From contig CAYVDI010000003.1 in the NCBI GenBank assembly GCA_964450795.1, positions 1 through 40,111 on the forward strand: 40,111 nt of DNA. Direction: 5' to 3'. Below are positions 25,540-32,671 of this stretch, piece by piece. The notes below the pieces were generated by a model. That model did no database searches and was not told the origin of the DNA. It was given only the letters and a program-made list of their open reading frames with translations. Position 1 is the stretch's first letter, and every line of letters begins with the position of its first letter. The translations under genes were made by a program, and so were the position numbers. Source of the DNA: JAGOTT01 sp964450795. GTDB lineage: Bacteria; Patescibacteriota; Minisyncoccia; Moranbacterales; UBA1568.

Positions 25540-25610
25540 TCGGGGCGCCGGGAATCGAACCCGGCCTACGTGCACCCCATGCACGCGTACTGCCGATATA
25601 CTACGCCCCG
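25540..25610 (-). tRNA. tRNA-Pro (anticodon GGG)
   Basis: Cloverleaf on the minus strand: acceptor CGGGGCG/CGCCCCG, a D arm with a GG-containing loop, anticodon stem CGTGC/GCACG with loop ATGGGGT, and T arm CCGGG/CCCGG with loop TTCGATT. The anticodon is GGG, and the discriminator is A. The next base is C and then the gap starts, so an encoded CCA cannot be judged. Confidence 0.93.
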
Positions 25611-25617
25611 ATACGAC

Positions 25618-25646
25618 ATCATCTTTGGTACCATGAAACGGGACAA
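25618..25646 (-). promoter_or_regulatory. Possible promoter of tRNA-Pro
   Basis: TTGTCC (25646-25641), 17 bp, GATGAT (25623-25618) on the minus strand. Start would be at or next to the mature 5' end at 25610. The match is moderate. Confidence 0.4.
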
Positions 25647-25680
25647 AAGAAAAGGAGGCGCCGCATTGCGACACCCCTTT
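25645..25680 (-). terminator. Intrinsic terminator of the two-gene small-protein operon
   Basis: On the minus strand AAAGG-GGTGTCGC pairs with GCGGCGCC-T-CCTTT around an AAT loop (about 13 bp, one bulge, two G-U), followed by TTTTCTTTT. It lies 9 bp after the stop at 25690. Confidence 0.85.
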
Positions 25681-25689
25681 GTTTATACC

Positions 25690-25983
25690 CTACCCGGGAA
25701 TCGGATAGAGCCGCATTTCCCGATCCGTATCAAAAACCGGGATATGCGTTTCGATCGCGTCCGCGACCTGCCTCAACCAGCCATCGAGCCGGCCAAGGAG
25801 TCCTTTCTGCTCGAGCAATGTCTTGAGCTCGAACTGCCTCTTGCGAAGCCGCTGCCACTCGAGACTTCCGAATTCCGCGACCGCCAACTTACAGCAGACG
25901 TTGTTGAATTCGGTGATCCGGCGACCGTTCATCCGGCTCGCTTCCTGTTCCGCAATCACATTCCCTAATACATGTTCCTGCAT
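25690..25983 (-). CDS. Hypothetical 97-residue protein, second gene of a small operon
   Basis: Not recognised. It is hydrophilic and probably helical: residues about 15-70 are rich in Glu, Leu, Arg and Lys (EFGSLEWQRLRKRQFELKTLLEQKG), with adjacent cysteines in NNVCCKLAV. No signal peptide or membrane segment. It begins 3 bp after the stop of the upstream Cys-rich gene and has a strong GGAAGGGG ribosome-binding site 6 nt upstream, which overlaps that gene's end; the two are clearly one operon with a consensus promoter and a terminator. That complete, well-formed transcription unit is the main argument that the gene is real. Confidence 0.7.
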   Translation of the reverse strand: MQEHVLGNVIAEQEASRMNGRRITEFNNVCCKLAVAEFGSLEWQRLRKRQFELKTLLEQKGLLGRLDGWLRQVADAIETHIPVFDTDREMRLYPIPG

Positions 25984-25986
25984 AGC

Positions 25987-26211
25987 TTACCCCTTCCATG
26001 AGGAATGTTTTTCGTGAAATTTGTCGATATGGTATCCGACAAGGCCATCGAAACCGTCGCGACGGACCCCGTGACTGTCGAGAAAGCTCTGCGGAAACGA
26101 CTTCACAGGACGATTGCACGTTTTGTTCTGAAATACCGCCTTGGCGCACGTCCTCCCGCATTCGATCAATTGACACATCGGGTTATACTCACAGCCCAAT
26201 TTTTGAGCCAT
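25987..26211 (-). CDS. Hypothetical Cys-rich 74-residue protein, first gene of a small operon
   Basis: Not recognised. The N-terminal half has five cysteines at 7, 13, 18, 22 and 32, which could form a metal site or disulfides; the C-terminal half has several His (GYHIDKFHEKHSSW). No signal peptide is evident, so a cytoplasmic metal-binding fold is more likely than a secreted disulfide protein. Start 26211 is chosen because GAGGAG lies 8 nt upstream; the longer frame to 26241 runs through that site. The leader of about 84 nt contains a hairpin followed by T-rich sequence. Regulation by attenuation is possible. Confidence 0.7.
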   Translation of the reverse strand: MAQKLGCEYNPMCQLIECGRTCAKAVFQNKTCNRPVKSFPQSFLDSHGVRRDGFDGLVGYHIDKFHEKHSSWKG

Positions 26212-26241
26212 TACAACTCTCCTCTTTTTTTGTAAAAACAA

Positions 26242-26258
26242 CGAACATTCCCGATGTT
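26242..26258 (-). promoter_or_regulatory. Hairpin with T-run in the leader of the small operon
   Basis: GAACAT/ATGTTC stem with a 5-nt loop, then GTTGTTTTT on the minus strand, between promoter and first gene. It resembles a weak intrinsic terminator in the leader. Confidence 0.4.
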
Positions 26259-26301
26259 CCGGGAAACCGAATGGCGGATCCCTTTCCGCACATTTTCAGC
26301 C

Positions 26302-26330
26302 ATTATACACCGTTTTCTCATTTCCGTCAA
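26302..26330 (-). promoter_or_regulatory. Near-consensus promoter of the small-protein operon
   Basis: TTGACG (26330-26325), 17 bp, TATAAT (26307-26302) on the minus strand: one of the best sigma70 matches in the window. Start near 26295. Confidence 0.85.
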
Positions 26331-26339
26331 TGGTACGAC

Positions 26340-26368
26340 AAAAAAATCCGCTCTCTCAAGCGGATTTT
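26340..26368 (-). terminator. Intrinsic terminator of ndk
   Basis: AAAATCCGCT/AGCGGATTTT stem with a 6-nt loop and a T-run on the minus strand, 20 bp after the ndk stop. Confidence 0.92.
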
Positions 26369-26388
26369 CAGCATTCTTCAAGCCAGAA

Positions 26389-26997
26389 CTACTCCAAGAT
26401 ACCGTCCAGGTTCACGTCGTAGAGTATCTGTTCCGAAACGAGACGGTATTTGATGATCTCGTCCTCCGAAAACCATATCGCGATCTCGCGCTCCGCCTCC
26501 TCCGGCTTGTCCGAACAGTGGACGAGATTGCGTACCGCACGGTTGTCGATGGACGAGAGCGCGTACGAATCGACGGTCAGGTCACCGCGGATCGTCCCGA
26601 CGTCTGAGGTCGACGGTTCCGTCCCCCCGACAAGCTTCTTCACGATCGCGACGGACTGGTTCCCCTCGACCACCATCGCGAGCACCGGCCCCGAGGTGAA
26701 GAAATTCACGTTCGCGCGGATGATGTCCTTGCCATACTCGATCGCTTCCTTCTCGACCGGAAGTCCCTGCGCCTTGCGATCGTCGACGATCCGGCTCCCC
26801 TTCGAGAGGAACCACTCGTCATCCTTCGCGTAATGTTCCCAGCACTGGTCCTCCTTCGGCACAAGGAATTTCATCGCCGAAATCTTGAGTCCAGTCCGCT
26901 CGATCCGGGAGACGACTTCACCCATGAGACCGCGCTGAACGCCATCGGGCTTCACGATCACGAACGAGCGTTCCTTTTTCGGATGTGCATTTGCCAT
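26389..26997 (-). CDS. ndk: Nucleoside-diphosphate kinase, enlarged
   Basis: A 202-residue enzyme that transfers phosphate between NTPs and NDPs. The catalytic His is H160 in NLVHCSDKPEEAEREI. The N-terminal strand SFVIVKPDGVQRGLMGEV and TSGPVLAMVVEG are standard. Compared with the usual 140-150 residues it has an insertion of about 30 residues (about 62-95, after YAKDDEWF) and a C-terminal extension of about 20. Start: ATG 26997 has AAGGG only 2 nt away; a TTG at 27015 has a GAGGGG site 6 nt upstream and may be the real start. It is followed by a strong terminator. Confidence 0.93.
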   Translation of the reverse strand: MANAHPKKERSFVIVKPDGVQRGLMGEVVSRIERTGLKISAMKFLVPKEDQCWEHYAKDDEWFLSKGSRIVDDRKAQGLPVEKEAIEYGKDIIRANVNFFTSGPVLAMVVEGNQSVAIVKKLVGGTEPSTSDVGTIRGDLTVDSYALSSIDNRAVRNLVHCSDKPEEAEREIAIWFSEDEIIKYRLVSEQILYDVNLDGILE

Positions 26998-27085
26998 ATC
27001 CCTTGATTGAAACAAAAATTACCCCTCTCGTACCGGAATACCACGGAAATCGAAATCTGGCAAGGATGCGCCGAGGTCGCGCCGA

Positions 27086-27940
27086 CTACCGCTCGACAAA
27101 AGCGCACCGGTTCCCTTCCGGAAGACACCGGTATACGATATCGCCGGAAACATCGGTGCGACGGATCAATGCTCCCGCAGCGGCGACACGATCTAGCACT
27201 TCCGGTGCCGGATGCCCGTAGCTGTTCTTCCCGACGGAAACCACGGCTTCCTCCGGATGGACGCGGGAAAGGAAAGCCTCGCTCGACGAGTATTTCGACC
27301 CGTGATGCGCAAGCTTGAGCACTTCGGATGGCGGCACATCGGGAATGAAAACTTCCTCCCTCGGAAGGTCACCCGTCAGGAGAAAATCGGTGTCGCCGAA
27401 GGAGAAGCGGGTGACGATGCTTCCCTCGTTGCTTTCCTTCGGGGTCCGTTTTCCGTCCTCCGGATACAGCACTTCGAGCCGACCTCCGTTCGGAAAGGCG
27501 AACGCCAGGCCACGCGAAGCGATGAGGCGCTCGACGGGAACACGGGCCTCCCTGACGGATTTCTCAAGGAGCAGGAACGCGTCCGAGTCGGAGCGCGCCT
27601 CCGTCGAGACATACGTGCCGACACGATACCGAGAAAAGAGCTCCGGAAGTCCGCCGATATGATCCGAGTCCGGATGCGTCGTGATGACCACCTCGATAGT
27701 CCGATCCCAAAACGGCACGAAGCGCGATATCCGCGAAAGGAGCCCTTTCCCGCTCCGACCGCCGTCGATCAGTATCTGGTTCCCGCCCTGCGAGATGAGG
27801 ATCGAGTCCCCCTGGCCGACGTCGAAAAATACCACTTCCGTCTTCTGTCCATCCCTCCACACCGAAAAGGAAAAAACGCCGCCTACAGCGACAGAGAACA
27901 GCAACGCGATAAAAATTACCCGAAGGACGATCTTTCTCAT
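27086..27940 (-). CDS. ComEC C-terminal-type metallo-beta-lactamase protein (split ComEC)
   Basis: A 284-residue protein with one N-terminal membrane segment (residues about 4-27) and an external metallo-beta-lactamase domain: VFFDVGQGDSILI, the metal motif THPDSDHIGG, LLTGD, LAHHGS and YGHP. This is the domain normally fused to the end of ComEC/Rec2, where it may degrade one strand of incoming DNA. Its ATG overlaps the stop of the channel gene by 4 nt (27937-27940), so both parts are translated together. It could also be a standalone nuclease or hydrolase, but the overlap makes a ComEC partner the best reading. Confidence 0.9.
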   Translation of the reverse strand: MRKIVLRVIFIALLFSVAVGGVFSFSVWRDGQKTEVVFFDVGQGDSILISQGGNQILIDGGRSGKGLLSRISRFVPFWDRTIEVVITTHPDSDHIGGLPELFSRYRVGTYVSTEARSDSDAFLLLEKSVREARVPVERLIASRGLAFAFPNGGRLEVLYPEDGKRTPKESNEGSIVTRFSFGDTDFLLTGDLPREEVFIPDVPPSEVLKLAHHGSKYSSSEAFLSRVHPEEAVVSVGKNSYGHPAPEVLDRVAAAGALIRRTDVSGDIVYRCLPEGNRCAFVER

Positions 27941-29418
27941 ATCATCATGTTATCCCGATTCCCCCTCGGAGAAAATGCCCTTCGTCGCATGATTGTCCGG
28001 GACACGAAGACAAAGACGCCACCGAGAGTCACATACCAGACCGCCGATGCCGTCCAGCCGAAAGAATCCCAAGTGATATCCGCGGACGTGAACGACGCGG
28101 CGTACGAAGCGCCGGACACGATCGCGTGCAGGAACACATACGCCGGGAATCCGAGAACGGATCCGATCGTCTCCGAAAAAATCCCAAAAAATCCGGAAAG
28201 GAACGAGAAAAGCATCGCGAGCGGTACGAGCGGAAGCAGGAGCGCGTTCGCCGGAAATGTCATCAGTGAGAAGTGTCCGAAATTCGAGAAGACGATCGGT
28301 AGAATGGCGGCTTCGGCGGCGACCGTCAGAAACAGCCCTTCAAGGAACATCCTCGGAACGGACCGTGTGTCCTGCAGGAGTCGACCGACCACGGGAGAAG
28401 CAAGGATGATCCCCGAAGTCGCCGCGAACGAGAGGAGAAATCCGAGATCGTGTCGGATGAGCAACGGATTTCCGATCAGCATCACCACGGAAGCGAAGAG
28501 GACGGCATGAAGCGACGCGTACCGACGCCCGAGGATCCATGCCAAAACCAACGCCGAAGCCATACCGACCGCACGAACCGATGACGGTGGCGCTCCGGAG
28601 ACGCATACGAACGCCACCGATCCGAGAAGCGCGCCTATCGCCGCTCCGGGTCTCGGTAGAAAGAAGACGATCCCAAGCAGAAGCAGATACTCCGCGACGA
28701 TGGAAATGTTGTATCCGGAAACCGCCACGATATGTGCGAGTCCGGCATTGCGGAAATCCTCCTGCACATTCCGCGGAAGGCGCCCGTCTCCACCAAGCAG
28801 GATTCCCATCGCCAGACCGGATTCCGGCTCCGGAAGCGCACGTCCAAGCGACGATTCGAAACGGTCCGAAAATCCGGAAATGGAGACCAAGAGACCCGAC
28901 TCTTTCCCGAGCCGTTCCCACTTCGGATTCGCACATACATGACTTATCCCCTCCTTCGCGAAATACATCCGCCAAGCCTCGTCCGGAAGCGTCGCATCGC
29001 AGGAAAATTTCCCCACATCACCGAACGATACCTCTTCAAGGAGCGGAAATCTGGCACGGATCAATCCCTCCGGGCAGAGGTCTCCGTCGCAAGAGCGCAT
29101 CCGCACCGTAGCGTTCTTCGAAAAATCACCCGACTCCGGTTTTCGCACGACTTCGGCCGTTCCCGAAACCGTCCCGATCCGCGATAGACCGCGCCAAAAT
29201 GATTCCTCCCTCCCCGAATGAATCAGCCCGAGACAGAATACGGACGCGACAAGGAAAAACACGGTTCCGCGTCGGTCCGACCACGCACCCCACATGGCCG
29301 CTCCGACCCCCAGGACAAGAAACGCCACCGGAAGAAACATCCCATATAAAAACGTACCGAGCGCGACGCCCAGCACGAACGAGACCAACACGACATAAAA
29401 AACCGCCGATCGGGACAT
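27937..29418 (-). CDS. comEC: ComEC/Rec2 competence channel protein (channel part only)
   Basis: A 493-residue membrane protein. N-terminal helices, an external OB-like region (about 75-180) and the Competence domain with the signature AMGILLGG...NAGLAHIVAVSGYNISI and PPSSVRA are present, followed by several more helices. ComEC carries single-stranded DNA across the inner membrane during natural transformation. The usual C-terminal beta-lactamase domain is encoded by the next gene instead. It starts 2 bp after the nrdR stop, so nrdR-comEC-mbl is an operon. DNA uptake is of interest for CPR cells, which often lack nucleotide synthesis; that link is inference. Confidence 0.92.
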   Translation of the reverse strand: MSRSAVFYVVLVSFVLGVALGTFLYGMFLPVAFLVLGVGAAMWGAWSDRRGTVFFLVASVFCLGLIHSGREESFWRGLSRIGTVSGTAEVVRKPESGDFSKNATVRMRSCDGDLCPEGLIRARFPLLEEVSFGDVGKFSCDATLPDEAWRMYFAKEGISHVCANPKWERLGKESGLLVSISGFSDRFESSLGRALPEPESGLAMGILLGGDGRLPRNVQEDFRNAGLAHIVAVSGYNISIVAEYLLLLGIVFFLPRPGAAIGALLGSVAFVCVSGAPPSSVRAVGMASALVLAWILGRRYASLHAVLFASVVMLIGNPLLIRHDLGFLLSFAATSGIILASPVVGRLLQDTRSVPRMFLEGLFLTVAAEAAILPIVFSNFGHFSLMTFPANALLLPLVPLAMLFSFLSGFFGIFSETIGSVLGFPAYVFLHAIVSGASYAASFTSADITWDSFGWTASAVWYVTLGGVFVFVSRTIMRRRAFSPRGNRDNMMI

Positions 29419-29420
29419 AT

Positions 29421-29867
29421 CTATTCCAGATTCTCGATCGCCTTCCGGAAACTCTTCGCGCTCCCGAACGATTTGTAGACGCTCGCGAACCGGAGATATG
29501 CCACCTCATCCGTGGACCGAAGCCTTTCGAGAACCAGATCGCCGATTTCCTTGCTCGTGATTTCAGGAATACGCTTCTCGTGGAGGGCATATTCCACTTC
29601 TCCAAGGATCCGTTCCGCCTTCTCTTCGGCTCCGGGCCGCTTCTCGAACGCGCGCTCAAGACCGGCCTCGATCTTTCTCCGGTCATATTCCTCGCTGCGT
29701 CCATCCTTCTTGACGACGGAAAGCTTGAACATCTCAGCCTCCTCATACGTGCTGAACCGCGCCGAACATTGCTCGCACTCGCGACGCCTGCGTATCGAAG
29801 AACCGTCCTTCGTCTCGCGCGAATCGACAACCTTCGTTTCCGGATGACTGCAGTATGGGCATTTCAT
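29421..29867 (-). CDS. nrdR: Transcriptional repressor NrdR
   Basis: A 148-residue nucleotide-sensing repressor of ribonucleotide reductase genes. The N-terminal zinc ribbon has C3xxC6 and C31xxC34; an ATP-cone domain follows (VVKKDGRSEEYDRRKIEAGLERAF; STDEVAYLRFASVYKSF). No nrd gene is in the window. It heads an operon with the split comEC. Its predicted start site is only 2-3 nt before the ATG, so the mRNA may be leaderless. Confidence 0.96.
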   Translation of the reverse strand: MKCPYCSHPETKVVDSRETKDGSSIRRRRECEQCSARFSTYEEAEMFKLSVVKKDGRSEEYDRRKIEAGLERAFEKRPGAEEKAERILGEVEYALHEKRIPEITSKEIGDLVLERLRSTDEVAYLRFASVYKSFGSAKSFRKAIENLE

Positions 29868-29875
29868 GTCTTCAC

Positions 29876-29903
29876 TGTATACCCGAGCACCCCGTTTTGT
29901 CCA
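29876..29903 (-). promoter_or_regulatory. Promoter of nrdR-comEC, leaderless
   Basis: TGGACA (29903-29898), 16 bp, TATACA (29881-29876) on the minus strand. Start near 29869, 2-3 nt from ATG 29867. Confidence 0.6.
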
Positions 29904-29905
29904 AC

Positions 29906-29931
29906 GAAAAACCTCCCACGGGGAGGCTTTT
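29906..29931 (-). terminator. Intrinsic terminator of ftsZ
   Basis: AAAAG-CCTCCC/GGGAGG-TTTTT with a CGT loop on the minus strand, about 30 bp after the ftsZ stop and just before the nrdR promoter. Confidence 0.92.
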
Positions 29932-29960
29932 CCGGAAAATTCCAGCCCCGTTTGACTGGA

Positions 29961-31034
29961 TTATTTTTTCATCTTCCGACGGATGAATGCCGGGATCTCG
30001 AGATCATCACCCTCGTCGACAAGCTCCTTCGCATCGTTCCGAAGCGGAGCCTGGCGGGGTTGGATCTTCTCCTCGATGATCATCTGCGGCTGTTCCACCA
30101 TGCGGCGCGTGCTCTCGAACGCGGCGCGCGAAAATTCCTCTTCCGGCTCCTCCTCCTTCGGCTGTTCCGCGATCGCCCGTGCCACGGTCATGTTCTGTAC
30201 GCGCGTCACGAGCCCGACCGGAGATTCCTTCGTCCGACCCGCGTCAAAACCGGTCGCGACGACCGTTATCTGGATCTCACCCTTACGGATCTGGTCATCG
30301 ACCACCGCACCGAAGATGACCTTCGCGTTCGGATCGATGCTCTCGGTGATAATGTTCGCCGCCTCGTTGATCTCGAGCATGCCGAGATCCGACGATCCTG
30401 ACACGTTTATAAGCACGCCCTTCGCACCGTCGATGGACAGTTCGAGAAGCGGGCTGTTGATCGCCGCCTTCGCCGCCTGCGACGCGCGATCATCCCCGGA
30501 CGCGATGCCGATACCCATGAGCGCGGATCCGCTGTCCTCCATGACCGCCCGGACATCCGCGAAGTCCACGTTCACGATACCCGGCTTCGTGATGAGATCC
30601 GAAATCCCCTGCACGCCCTGCCGGAGCACGTCGTCCACGATACGGAACGCGCTGATGAGCGTTGTCTTCTTGTCGATGATGGAAAGCAGCTTGTCGTTCG
30701 GAATGGTGATGAGCGAGTCGACGCGGTCACGGAGATTCGCGAGTCCTTCCTCGGCTATCGATCGGCGTTGCGCCCCCTCGAACGCGAACGGCTTCGTCAC
30801 GACACCGATGGTGAGCGCACCGAGCTCCTTCGCCGTCTCCGCGACGATCGGNNNNNNNNNNNNNNNNNNNNNNNNNNNNNNNNNNNNNNNNNNNNNNNNN
30901 NNNNNNNNNNNNNNNNNNNNNNNNNNNNNNNNNNNNNNNNNNNNNNNNNNNGAGATGGCATTGCCTCCGGAACCGCCGACCCCGACCACCTTGATCTTCG
31001 CGAACGTTTCGATGTCGGGCTTTATTTCTGCCAT
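29961..31034 (-). CDS. ftsZ: Cell division protein FtsZ (interrupted by assembly gap)
   Basis: The tubulin-like GTPase that forms the division ring. Residues 1-27 contain IKVVGVGGSGGNAI; after the gap come PIVAETAKELG, VVTKPFAFEGAQR and the rest of the domain. The linker leads to the C-terminal peptide DDLEIPAFIRRK, which binds FtsA. The tubulin signature GGGTGTG lies in the gap. By comparison with E. coli FtsZ about 87 residues should separate GGNAI from PIVAE, against 34 codons allowed by 100 N, so about 160 bp more are missing than shown. The frame happens to be kept. Own promoter, separate from ftsA. Confidence 0.96.
   Translation of the reverse strand: MAEIKPDIETFAKIKVVGVGGSGGNAIXXXXXXXXXXXXXXXXXXXXXXXXXXXXXXXXXXPIVAETAKELGALTIGVVTKPFAFEGAQRRSIAEEGLANLRDRVDSLITIPNDKLLSIIDKKTTLISAFRIVDDVLRQGVQGISDLITKPGIVNVDFADVRAVMEDSGSALMGIGIASGDDRASQAAKAAINSPLLELSIDGAKGVLINVSGSSDLGMLEINEAANIITESIDPNAKVIFGAVVDDQIRKGEIQITVVATGFDAGRTKESPVGLVTRVQNMTVARAIAEQPKEEEPEEEFSRAAFESTRRMVEQPQMIIEEKIQPRQAPLRNDAKELVDEGDDLEIPAFIRRKMKK
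30852..30951. other. Assembly gap (100 N) inside ftsZ
   Basis: Exactly 100 N; family comparison indicates about 260 bp are really missing. Confidence 0.98.
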
Positions 31035-31097
31035 ACAAGTGGTGCTAAAAAAGATAAATCCAAACGGACCAGGCGGAATTTTTCTTTTTGAAATACC

Positions 31098-31127
31098 ACT
31101 CTAGCATGCGGAAAAAGCGCGTGTCAA
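31098..31127 (-). promoter_or_regulatory. Sigma70-type promoter of ftsZ
   Basis: TTGACA (31127-31122), 18 bp, TAGAGT (31103-31098) on the minus strand. Start near 31091, leader about 57 nt. The -35 lies in the loop of the ftsA terminator hairpin. Confidence 0.75.
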
Positions 31128-31138
31128 GCGGCTTTTTT
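31112..31138 (-). terminator. Terminator hairpin after ftsA, overlapping the ftsZ promoter
   Basis: On the minus strand AAAAAGCCGC pairs with GCGCTTTTT (one bulged C) around the loop TTGACAC. A- and T-runs flank both arms, so it may work in both directions. It begins 16 bp after the ftsA stop. Confidence 0.6.
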
Positions 31139-31153
31139 TGTTCATTTTGATGT

Positions 31154-32446
31154 TCAGTCCATCGGAAGGAACCGACGGAGCCACTCTTTTGTCTTCTTTC
31201 CGGTCTGTTTCATCCATTCGGGAATCGCGCGTTCCGCCCCGCTTTCGAGAAATCCGGCACCGGAATGGGCACGAACGCGCGCAAGAAGCGTGAGTCCGAG
31301 CGCCGTCGCGAAATCCGGCCCATCCACCTGATCGAGTATCCCTCCCTGCGGTTTCGGATATCCGATATGCGACGGCAGACGAAGGATGTCTTTCGCGAGC
31401 TCGACCGCCCCCGGAAGAAGCGCTCCACCGCCCGTCAAAACGACTCCCGCCGGAAGAAGCCCTTCCTTCCCGGCTCTCCTGAGTTCCTCATTGACGAGAT
31501 GGAACATCTCATCGAGTCTCGCTTCGATGATTTCCGCGACATGGTGCCGCGAGACGAAATCCGTCTCGTGCGAATCGATGGAGGCAAGATTGATCTCCTC
31601 TTTCTTCCCGACTTCGCGGGGAAGAGCGATCCCATACTGCGTCTTCACGACCTCCGCGGTCTCGACCGAGGTCCTGAGTCCGATCGCGATATCGTTCGTG
31701 ATGTGCGATCCGCCGACGGGAAGAACGGCGAGATGCACGAGTTCGCCCTCCTCGAAAACCACCATCGAGGTCATGCTTCCGCCAATGTTCACGAGAACGA
31801 CGCCGAGCTCCTTCTCTTTCGCGGAAAGCACCGCCTCCGCCGCCGCGATCGGCTCCACGGCATAGAAGTCCGGAGCCATCCCGACATGTTCGAAAATCCG
31901 GGCGATCCCCTTCATCTGCCCGGTGCTTGTCCCGACGACGAACGCTTCCGCCTCGAGCCGGACCCCGCGCATGCCGATCGGATCCTTGATATCCTTCTGG
32001 TCGTCGAGACGGTAGTGCTTCGGAATGACGTGGAGCACCTCGCGGTTCGCGGGAAGCATCACCCGCGCCTCAACCTCGGACATGGCGCGTTCGACATCCT
32101 CTTCGGTCACTTCCCCGTCCGCACGACCGACCGCGATGACCCCTGGAGACTTCTGACAGAAAATCTCGGTACCGGAGACACCGATCCCGATCACGTTCGG
32201 AGCGACTCCCGACATCCGTTCCGCATGCGCCACGGCTTTCGAGACCGTTTTCGCCACCGCCTCCGCATCCGTAACCGCCCCGCGGCGCATCCCCTCCGCC
32301 GGAAGCGCGATCGCGCCGAGTATCCGAAGCGTTTCCTCTTCGGGAACTCCCTGCGCCATAACGGCGCGGATGGAAGATGATCCGATATCTATTCCGAGAT
32401 AGTTTTCCGTTTTCGGCATACCGAGAAAATCCGAGGGCTCCTCCAT
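31154..32446 (-). CDS. ftsA: Cell division protein FtsA
   Basis: A 430-residue actin-like ATPase that tethers FtsZ to the membrane. Phosphate-binding YLGIDIGSSSIRAVMA at the N-terminus, VVLVNIGGSMTSMVVFE and GVVLTGGGALLPGAVEL are the actin-family motifs. The C-terminus (TKEWLRRFLPMD) is an amphipathic membrane-targeting helix. Start is ATG 32446 (MEEPSD) or ATG 32419 (MPKTEN). It has its own promoter and a terminator-like hairpin before ftsZ. Confidence 0.95.
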   Translation of the reverse strand: MEEPSDFLGMPKTENYLGIDIGSSSIRAVMAQGVPEEETLRILGAIALPAEGMRRGAVTDAEAVAKTVSKAVAHAERMSGVAPNVIGIGVSGTEIFCQKSPGVIAVGRADGEVTEEDVERAMSEVEARVMLPANREVLHVIPKHYRLDDQKDIKDPIGMRGVRLEAEAFVVGTSTGQMKGIARIFEHVGMAPDFYAVEPIAAAEAVLSAKEKELGVVLVNIGGSMTSMVVFEEGELVHLAVLPVGGSHITNDIAIGLRTSVETAEVVKTQYGIALPREVGKKEEINLASIDSHETDFVSRHHVAEIIEARLDEMFHLVNEELRRAGKEGLLPAGVVLTGGGALLPGAVELAKDILRLPSHIGYPKPQGGILDQVDGPDFATALGLTLLARVRAHSGAGFLESGAERAIPEWMKQTGKKTKEWLRRFLPMD

Positions 32447-32472
32447 CGGAACACGTTTGTCTTATGCGGGTC

Positions 32473-32501
32473 ATTATACCCCGAAATTCGGCACGACGCA
32501 A
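32473..32501 (-). promoter_or_regulatory. Promoter of ftsA
   Basis: TTGCGT (32501-32496), 17 bp, TATAAT (32478-32473) on the minus strand. Perfect -10, weak -35. Start near 32466, leader about 20 nt. Confidence 0.7.
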
Positions 32502-32557
32502 AGAAACACTCTCGTATTTTCACTTGAATCGCATTTCTGCCAAAGCATCCGGACTTG

Positions 32558-32646
32558 AACTTTCCTTTTTGGGCTTTTGAGGCCGCGACCGGCGGCATCA
32601 GAAGGGATTTTTCACCAGAAAAATCCCGATCCAAAAAAGGAAAATT
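32558..32646 (-). other. Branched inverted-repeat structure in the dgkA-ftsA spacer
   Basis: A closing stem joins 32558-32572 and 32631-32646 (about 14 bp, one bulge, one G-U on the minus strand). Inside are two hairpins: a perfect 10-bp stem with a 4-nt loop at 32604-32627 (GGGATTTTTC/GAAAAATCCC) and a 5-bp GCCGC/GCGGC stem within 32580-32600. It may end the dgkA operon, be an RNA element, or be a small mobile repeat. The 225-bp spacer holds nothing else but the ftsA promoter. Confidence 0.5.
32561..32600 (+). repeat. Dispersed 40-bp repeat, copy B
   Basis: Matches 25389-25427; the shared end reads GGCCGCGACCGGCGGCATCA here. It forms one arm of the closing stem and the small hairpin of the structure at 32558-32646. 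Confidence 0.7.
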
Positions 32647-32671
32647 CGAGAAACGGAGGTGAGTGGGGAAT

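Noticed and set aside
25117..25674. Minus-strand frame spanning the gap and tRNA-Pro
   Set aside because: It is made of antisense TPR-gene sequence, N and tRNA sequence.
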